Below are positions 21,306-26,372 of a DNA stretch of 26,372 bases, piece after piece. This stretch comes from Bacillota bacterium (GTDB lineage Bacteria > Bacillota > Clostridia > Lachnospirales > Lachnospiraceae): assembly GCA_023415655.1 (NCBI GenBank), contig JAEZKD010000194.1, positions 1-26,372 of the forward strand, in the 5' to 3' direction. The translations under genes were made by a program, and so were the position numbers. The number at the start of each line of letters is the position of its first letter. The first letter of the stretch is position 1. Under the pieces are notes generated by a model. That model was not told the origin of the DNA. It did no database searches and worked only from the letters and a program-made list of their open reading frames with translations.

Positions 21306-22607
21306 TTGGCAAATAGAACAGAAGATAGAAAGCAATTAAGATGCTCCTTTTGTGGGAAACCTCAAGAACAAGTTCGTAAACTGTTAGCAGGGCCGAATGA
21401 TGTCTATATCTGCGATGAGTGTATTGAACTATGCTATGAAATTGTGGAAGAGGAGTTTGAAGATGATATTCAGGCAACTGATACTGGAATCAATCTATTA
21501 AAACCACTCGAAATTAAACAGTTCCTAGATCAATATGTCATTGGTCAAGAGCAAGCAAAGAAGGTATTATCTGTTGCAGTTTATAATCACTATAAACGTG
21601 TACTGTCTGAAAAAGATTTGGATGTTGAACTTCAAAAGAGTAATATTTTAATGATTGGACCAACAGGTTCTGGTAAAACATATGTAGCACAAACGCTTGC
21701 TAAGATATTGAATGTACCATTTGCAATTGCTGATGCAACTGCATTAACGGAAGCTGGTTATGTTGGTGAGGATGTTGAGAATATCTTATTAAAGATTATT
21801 CAAGCAGCAGATTACGATATTGAGCGTGCACAGTATGGTATTATCTATATTGATGAGATCGATAAGATCACTAGAAAATCTGAGAATACTTCAATTACAA
21901 GAGATGTATCAGGAGAAGGTGTACAACAAGCATTATTAAAGATTCTTGAAGGAACGGTTGCATCTGTACCACCTCAGGGTGGAAGAAAGCATCCACATCA
22001 AGAGTTTATTCAAATTGATACAACCAATATTTTATTTATCTGTGGTGGAGCTTTCGATGGCTTAGAGAAAATCATCGAAGCAAGAACTGGACAGAAAGCA
22101 ATTGGTTTTAATGCTGAGATTAGCAAAGGTCAAAATGCAAATGTTGGTGACTTGTTCCGTCAGGTATTACCACAGGACCTTGTGAAATTTGGTATGATAC
22201 CAGAATTTGTAGGACGTACTCCTATTAATGTAGCATTGGATTTATTAGATGAACAAGCATTGGTTCGTATCTTAACAGAGCCAAAGAATGCAATTGTGAA
22301 ACAGTACAAAAAACTCTTCGAACTAGATGGTGTTGAGCTTGAGTTCACAGAAGAAGCGTTAAATGAAATCGCAAAACGTTCCTTTGAAAGAAAGACAGGT
22401 GCCAGAGGTTTAAGAGCTATTATGGAAGCTGTTATGATGGATTCGATGTTTAAGATTCCAACGGATACAAGTATTTTAAAATGTATCGTAACGAAGGAAG
22501 CTGCAGTCGGTAAGGAAGAACCTAAGGTGATTACGGCAGAAAGCGGCCAACAAAGAAAAGTGACACAGAAAAAATCAGTAAAGAAGAATAGCAATGAAAT
22601 TGCATAA
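21306..22607 (+). CDS. clpX: Clp protease ATP-binding subunit ClpX
   Basis: A 433-residue AAA+ unfoldase that delivers proteins to ClpP. The zinc-binding domain has Cys13, Cys16, Cys36 and Cys39. Walker A is GPTGSGKT (118-125), the pore loop GYVG (151-154), Walker B IIYIDEID (179-186), and the ClpP-docking IGF tripeptide is at 266-268. Start: the frame opens with GTG 21297, but that codon lies within the AGAGGTGA ribosome binding site. TTG 21306, 8 nt after AGAGG, gives MANRTEDRKQ, which fits the family. The TTG start is therefore preferred. The C-terminal tail (about 415-433) is Lys-rich, as in many clostridial ClpX. Confidence 0.96.
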   Translation: MANRTEDRKQLRCSFCGKPQEQVRKLLAGPNDVYICDECIELCYEIVEEEFEDDIQATDTGINLLKPLEIKQFLDQYVIGQEQAKKVLSVAVYNHYKRVLSEKDLDVELQKSNILMIGPTGSGKTYVAQTLAKILNVPFAIADATALTEAGYVGEDVENILLKIIQAADYDIERAQYGIIYIDEIDKITRKSENTSITRDVSGEGVQQALLKILEGTVASVPPQGGRKHPHQEFIQIDTTNILFICGGAFDGLEKIIEARTGQKAIGFNAEISKGQNANVGDLFRQVLPQDLVKFGMIPEFVGRTPINVALDLLDEQALVRILTEPKNAIVKQYKKLFELDGVELEFTEEALNEIAKRSFERKTGARGLRAIMEAVMMDSMFKIPTDTSILKCIVTKEAAVGKEEPKVITAESGQQRKVTQKKSVKKNSNEIA

Positions 22608-22640
22608 ACTTTAGTGATGATTTCATTTCAGGTGAAATTA

Positions 22641-22681
22641 GGAAAGGTCTGCCGGCAAACTAGAAGCTGACAGACTTTTCT
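22641..22681 (+). promoter_or_regulatory. Hairpin in the clpX-lon spacer
   Basis: GGAAAGGTCTG (22641-22651) pairs with CAGACTTTTCT (22671-22681), two pairs being wobbles, around a 19-nt loop. The 3' arm carries the only T run. It sits just before the lon ribosome binding site and could reduce read-through or mark an mRNA end. A smaller hairpin, ATTTCA/TGAAAT, lies at 22620-22638. Confidence 0.5.
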
Positions 22682-22702
22682 AGGCTAATGGAGGAAAATG
22701 TG

Positions 22703-25021
22703 ATGAGTGAATATACGAGATTACTGCCGGTAGTGGCACTCAGAAATATGGCAGTCATGCCCGGAATGTTGATTCATTTTGATGTAAATAGAAAAATGAG
22801 CATGGAAGCAATCGAGGAAGCAATGCTAAACGACCAGCAGATTATGCTTGTTGCACAAATTGACTCCGAAGTAGATAATCCAGCCAAAACAGATCTCTAT
22901 GAAATGGGTACGGTTGCAGAAATTAAGCAGATGATGAAGCTTCCTGGTAATGTGCTTCGTGTACTGGTGACAGGTCTGGAACGTGCCAAATTAGAGGAAA
23001 TCGTATCAGAAGAACCTTTCTTAAAAGCAAGTATAACGATAGAGAAGGATGAGGTAGTAGCAATCTCTGATCTTGAAAAAGAAGGGATGTTACGTGGACT
23101 GCGAGATTTATTTGAAGTCTACGAGGTTGAGTATGGAAAGCTCAACAAAGACGTAGTTCGTCAGGTGAAAGTTTCTAAGAATCTTGAAAAAACAGTGGAA
23201 CAACTGATGATCCATATACCAATGTCTCTGGAGGATAAACAAAAGCTATTGTATTGTTCTGATTTCATGGAACGATATGAGCAGATTACGGTAATCCTAG
23301 CCAATGAGATTGAAATTATCCGTATTAAAAAGGCATTACAGAACAAGGTCAAAGATAAGGTAGACAAGAATCAAAAAGACTACATAATGAGAGAGCAGTT
23401 AAAGGTAATTCGTGAGGAGCTTGGAGAAACGAATACTGCTTCGGATGTAGTGCAATATCGAGAAACATTGAACCAGCTGGTTGCAACTGAGGAAGTCAAG
23501 AAAGCAATCGATAAAGAAATTGAACGTTATTTAAGCGTAGCTTCAAGCAGCTCAGAAGGAGCAGTAGCAAGAGGATATGTAGAGACTTTACTAAGTTTAC
23601 CTTGGGATAAAGTAAGTGAAGACAAGCACGACCTAAAATATGCAAAAACCATTTTAAATCAAGAACATTATGGGCTTAGCAAAGTGAAGGATCGCATTCT
23701 TGAGTTCCTTGCTGTCAGACAACTGACACAAAAAGGAGAAAGCCCGATTATATGTCTTGTTGGACCTCCTGGAACCGGTAAAACTTCGATTGCACGTTCA
23801 ATTGCTAAGGCACTTGGTAAGGAATATGTAAGGCTTAGTCTTGGTGGTGTTAGGGATGAGGCAGAAATTCGTGGACATCGAAGAACTTATGTAGGTGCAT
23901 TGCCAGGTAGAATGATTACTGGCTTAAAGCAGGCGAAAGTAAAAAATCCGTTGATGTTACTTGATGAGATTGACAAGGTCGGTACAGATCAGCGAGGGGA
24001 TACTGCCTCTGCATTGCTAGAGGTACTAGATTCTGAGCAGAATATGCGATTTGTGGATCACTATGTAGAAATTCCAGTTGATTTAAGTGAAGTTTTATTT
24101 ATCGCAACGGCGAATACCACACAGACAATCCCAAAACCTTTGCTTGACCGTATGGAAATAATCGAGATTAATTCTTATACGGAATTAGAAAAATTCCATA
24201 TTGCAAAGGAGCATTTATTAAGTAAGCAGCTTTCAAAGAATGGGTTAAGTAAATCTCAGCTTTCAATTACAGATAAGGCAATCCATCGATTGATTGAAGG
24301 CTATACAAGGGAAGCAGGTGTTCGAACCCTAGAACGCTGTCTCGGAGAGCTATGCAGAAAGACTGCAAGAGAGTTATTAGAGAAAGAAGACGTGACTAAG
24401 GTACGAATCTCAGATAAAAATCTAGAAACCTACCTTGGCAAAGAAAAGTATAAAAAGGACTTAGCGAACAAAGAACCTGAGATTGGTATTGTACGTGGTC
24501 TTGCTTGGACAAGCGTCGGAGGAACTACTCTACAGATCGAAGTAAATACTATGCCTGGAAAGGGTGCTATTTTATTAACTGGTAAACTAGGTGACGTGAT
24601 GAAGGAATCCGCACAGGCAGGTATTAGCTATATTCGCTCAATAGGAAGAGAATATGGTATTGAGGATGATTATTTCTCTAAAAATGACATCCATATTCAC
24701 ATACCAGAAGGAGCAACACCAAAGGATGGTCCATCGGCAGGTATTACGATGGCTACAGCTGTATTATCTGCAGTCATTCAAGAAAAAGTACGTGCAGAGG
24801 TAGCCATGACAGGAGAGATTACGTTACGTGGTCAAGTCCTTCCTATTGGTGGCTTAAAAGAGAAATTATTAGCTGCTAAAATGGCTGGGATTAAATGTGT
24901 TTTAATTCCATCACAAAACAAAGCAGATTACAATGAGATAGAAAAAGAAATTACAGATGGGTTAAATGTCATTTGTGTGGATACAATGAAGGATGTATTA
25001 AAATACGCAATTTGTAAGTAA
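22703..25021 (+). CDS. lon: ATP-dependent protease Lon (LonA type)
   Basis: A 772-residue cytoplasmic AAA+ serine protease that degrades damaged and short-lived regulatory proteins. The N-terminal LON substrate-binding domain spans about 1-200, a helical region follows, and the AAA+ domain carries Walker A GPPGTGKT and Walker B LLDEIDKV. The C-terminal protease domain has the Ser-Lys dyad: Ser678 in DGPSAG and Lys721 in GGLKEK, 43 residues apart as in E. coli Lon. The frame is open from ATG 22688, but GGAGG (22690-22694) sits inside that extension and 8 nt before ATG 22703, giving MSEYTRLLPV. No membrane segment is present, so this is LonA and not LonB. Confidence 0.97.
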   Translation: MSEYTRLLPVVALRNMAVMPGMLIHFDVNRKMSMEAIEEAMLNDQQIMLVAQIDSEVDNPAKTDLYEMGTVAEIKQMMKLPGNVLRVLVTGLERAKLEEIVSEEPFLKASITIEKDEVVAISDLEKEGMLRGLRDLFEVYEVEYGKLNKDVVRQVKVSKNLEKTVEQLMIHIPMSLEDKQKLLYCSDFMERYEQITVILANEIEIIRIKKALQNKVKDKVDKNQKDYIMREQLKVIREELGETNTASDVVQYRETLNQLVATEEVKKAIDKEIERYLSVASSSSEGAVARGYVETLLSLPWDKVSEDKHDLKYAKTILNQEHYGLSKVKDRILEFLAVRQLTQKGESPIICLVGPPGTGKTSIARSIAKALGKEYVRLSLGGVRDEAEIRGHRRTYVGALPGRMITGLKQAKVKNPLMLLDEIDKVGTDQRGDTASALLEVLDSEQNMRFVDHYVEIPVDLSEVLFIATANTTQTIPKPLLDRMEIIEINSYTELEKFHIAKEHLLSKQLSKNGLSKSQLSITDKAIHRLIEGYTREAGVRTLERCLGELCRKTARELLEKEDVTKVRISDKNLETYLGKEKYKKDLANKEPEIGIVRGLAWTSVGGTTLQIEVNTMPGKGAILLTGKLGDVMKESAQAGISYIRSIGREYGIEDDYFSKNDIHIHIPEGATPKDGPSAGITMATAVLSAVIQEKVRAEVAMTGEITLRGQVLPIGGLKEKLLAAKMAGIKCVLIPSQNKADYNEIEKEITDGLNVICVDTMKDVLKYAICK

Positions 25022-25063
25022 TCGTCTGTTGAAGTTCGCCCTTGCGGACGGATTGGAGTTAAT

Positions 25064-25663
25064 ATGAACGTAAATCAAGTAGAACTCGAAACCGTATGTG
25101 GTATTACGAGTATATTACCAGAAAATCTCATGGAAGAATTTGCATTCGCTGGGAAATCCAACGTAGGAAAGTCTTCCTTGATTAATTCACTAATGAACCG
25201 TAAATCCTTTGCGAGAACCTCTTCTCAACCAGGAAAAACACAGACGATAAATTTTTATAAAATCAATAACCGACTTTATTTTGTTGACTTACCAGGATAC
25301 GGTTATGCAAAAGTAAGTCTTGAATTAAAAGCAAAATGGGGAAAGATGATTGAGCGTTATCTAAAGACAAGTAAACAGCTAAAAACAATTTTCTTGTTGA
25401 TCGACATCCGTCACGAACCATCCGCCAACGACAAAGACATGTATGAGTGGATTGTCCACCACGGCTTTGAACCAGTCATCATTGCCACAAAGCTAGACAA
25501 AATCAATCGAAGCCAACGAGATAAACATCTCAAAATGATCCGTCAAGGCCTACAAGCACCAAGCACAACAAGAATTATTCCATTCTCCTCCCTAAGCAAA
25601 GAAGGAAGAGATGAGATTTGGACTTGTATTGAAAGTCAGTTAGAGAGTGTAACAGCAGAATAA
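25064..25663 (+). CDS. ysxC: Ribosome biogenesis GTP-binding protein YsxC/EngB
   Basis: A 199-residue single-domain GTPase needed for late assembly of the 50S subunit in Bacillus. Motifs: G1 GKSNVGKS (30-37), a switch I region rich in Thr and Gln (52-62), G3 DLPGYG (75-80), G4 TKLDK (142-146) and G5 SSLSKEG (175-181). Length is normal. TTGGAG precedes the ATG. It follows lon by 42 nt and is the last gene of the block; in Bacillus ysxC also lies close to lonA. A long structured terminator follows. Confidence 0.97.
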   Translation: MNVNQVELETVCGITSILPENLMEEFAFAGKSNVGKSSLINSLMNRKSFARTSSQPGKTQTINFYKINNRLYFVDLPGYGYAKVSLELKAKWGKMIERYLKTSKQLKTIFLLIDIRHEPSANDKDMYEWIVHHGFEPVIIATKLDKINRSQRDKHLKMIRQGLQAPSTTRIIPFSSLSKEGRDEIWTCIESQLESVTAE

Positions 25664-25666
25664 AAA

Positions 25667-25744
25667 AGGGCTGTTGTACCTTCAGTATTATGTCTAATAC
25701 ATTACGTTTAGACGTAAATCTAAGGTACAACAGCCTTATTTTGT
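25667..25744 (+). terminator. Three-way-junction terminator after ysxC
   Basis: A perfect 14-bp outer stem, GGCTGTTGTACCTT (25669-25682) with 25722-25735, encloses two hairpins: GTATTA-TGTC-TAATAC (25685-25700) and TTACGT-TTAG-ACGTAA (25702-25717). A T-rich tail (TTATTTTGTTTT) follows. It is most simply an intrinsic terminator with a branched top. Confidence 0.75.
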
Positions 25745-25858
25745 TTTGAATGCTTATAATGTTACACAGAATCCATTAACATCTACTCTTGAATAGAGCA
25801 ACATCTGATATATTACACATTAGATAACGATTGGATACCTACATTGTATCGTCTCATC

Positions 25859-26372
25859 TTAATTCATAATAAACTCTTTTCCATCCCATTCGAATTCTTT
25901 AACGATATTATTAGACACTGAATTGTCATAATACTCAATTGTAAAAGAAGTATCAGTTATCTTAGTAAGTTTTGTAGAGTAGTATCCGGTGGTATTACTT
26001 ATAAAGAGAGAAGAATATCCTTTCATAGCTAACGTTTCTATTTTCCCATCTTTTCTAAGTGTAAATAAGGTATATTCTCTGCCATTACTTGAAGAGTACT
26101 GACCGATGGTAAAGTCTATATCCCCATCATTGTTGTAATCATCAAATTGTATTTGAAATGGAGAAGTGAAAATTAAATTCTCATTATATACTTCTCTTAA
26201 ATCTATTTTACTAATACTTTCACCTGAATCATCAATTAACTCAATAATGAAATCTCCCTCCCAAATAGTGCCCATATACGGCCCTGGAGTCCACTCTTCA
26301 TAATATTTGCCTTTTATCATTTGAAGTCTCAGATATTGATTCTCTCCATTGATAGAATACATATCGTTGTTT
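25859..26372 (-). CDS. Partial hypothetical protein with a calcium-loop-like motif
   Basis: At least 167 C-terminal residues of a protein running off the window edge. The first ATG inside the window (26362) has no ribosome binding site and the frame stays open to the end, so the true start is probably outside. The sequence is beta-rich and polar. FDDYNNDGDIDFTIGQ matches the D-x-[DN]-x-D-G-x-x-D loop seen in FG-GAP/VCBS-like and EF-hand-like calcium sites of secreted clostridial proteins. The C-terminus ends in a strand-rich FEWDGKEFIMN. A secreted lipoprotein is plausible but cannot be shown without the N-terminus. No clear terminator is seen between its stop and the ysxC terminator; only a weak GATAC/GTATC hairpin near 25836-25852 is present. 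Confidence 0.65.
   Translation of the reverse strand, partial: NNDMYSINGENQYLRLQMIKGKYYEEWTPGPYMGTIWEGDFIIELIDDSGESISKIDLREVYNENLIFTSPFQIQFDDYNNDGDIDFTIGQYSSSNGREYTLFTLRKDGKIETLAMKGYSSLFISNTTGYYSTKLTKITDTSFTIEYYDNSVSNNIVKEFEWDGKEFIMN

Noticed and set aside
21133..21477. 114-codon minus-strand frame across clpP and clpX
   Set aside because: Antisense to two conserved genes; no ribosome binding site or domain.
22160..22594. 144-codon minus-strand frame in clpX
   Set aside because: It is antisense to conserved ClpX sequence and has no domain.

Overview
The window looks like the chromosome of a low-GC, endospore-forming anaerobe of the Firmicutes, most likely a Lachnospiraceae / Clostridium cluster XIVa organism of the Lachnoclostridium phytofermentans kind. 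The grounds are AT-rich spacers, strong AGGAGG-type ribosome binding sites, an alpha/beta-type small acid-soluble spore protein, a BspA-like/transglutaminase surface protein, tRNA genes without encoded CCA ends, and a tig-clpP-clpX-lon-ysxC block. The assignment comes from family recognition, not from a database search.

Layout. 53-956: eight tRNA genes (Asn, Glu, Thr, Met, Asp, Val, Leu, Arg) ending in a terminator. 957-1636: no intact gene, but a decayed PAS/HisKA sensor-kinase relic in one reading frame. 1637-3190 (-): ABC-F ATPase. 3482-3979 (+): HAAS/DUF1700-like membrane protein, convergent with 4058-5641 (-), a secreted Big2/LRR_5/transglutaminase protein. 5988-6332: Asn/Ser/Tyr-rich protein built on a 60-bp tandem repeat. 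6512-8035: rhodanese-like protein and THUMP-type RNA methyltransferase. 8160-9077 (-): alpha/beta hydrolase. 9274-11713: N-acetylmuramoyl-L-alanine amidase, rdgB and a YfcE/YsnB-type phosphoesterase in one operon. 11792-12747: a second tRNA operon (Pro, Gly, Arg, His, Gln, Lys, Leu, Pro) with a near-consensus promoter and a strong terminator. 12842-15816: membrane GGDEF protein, DJ-1/PfpI protein and a membrane-anchored protein with four repeated beta modules. 15818-17122 (-): alanine/glycine:cation symporter. 17508-17723: SASP. 17881-19224: glmM. 19338-25663: tig, clpP, clpX, lon, ysxC. 25859 to the window end (-): partial protein with a calcium-loop-like motif.

How the genes work together. 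tig-clpP-clpX-lon-ysxC is a protein-folding, ATP-dependent proteolysis and ribosome-assembly block. glmM supplies glucosamine-1-phosphate for peptidoglycan, and the amidase remodels peptidoglycan. rdgB next to the phosphoesterase is a conserved housekeeping pair. The two tRNA arrays hold 16 genes decoding 13 amino acids.

No defence island, prophage, IS element, CRISPR array or biosynthetic cluster was seen. The unusual content lies in the spacers: the kinase relic, hairpins in most tRNA spacers, a 25-bp terminator stem, a terminator predicted to fold as a three-way junction, and several inverted repeats over promoters. Among proteins, the 60-bp-repeat protein and the four-module surface protein stand out.
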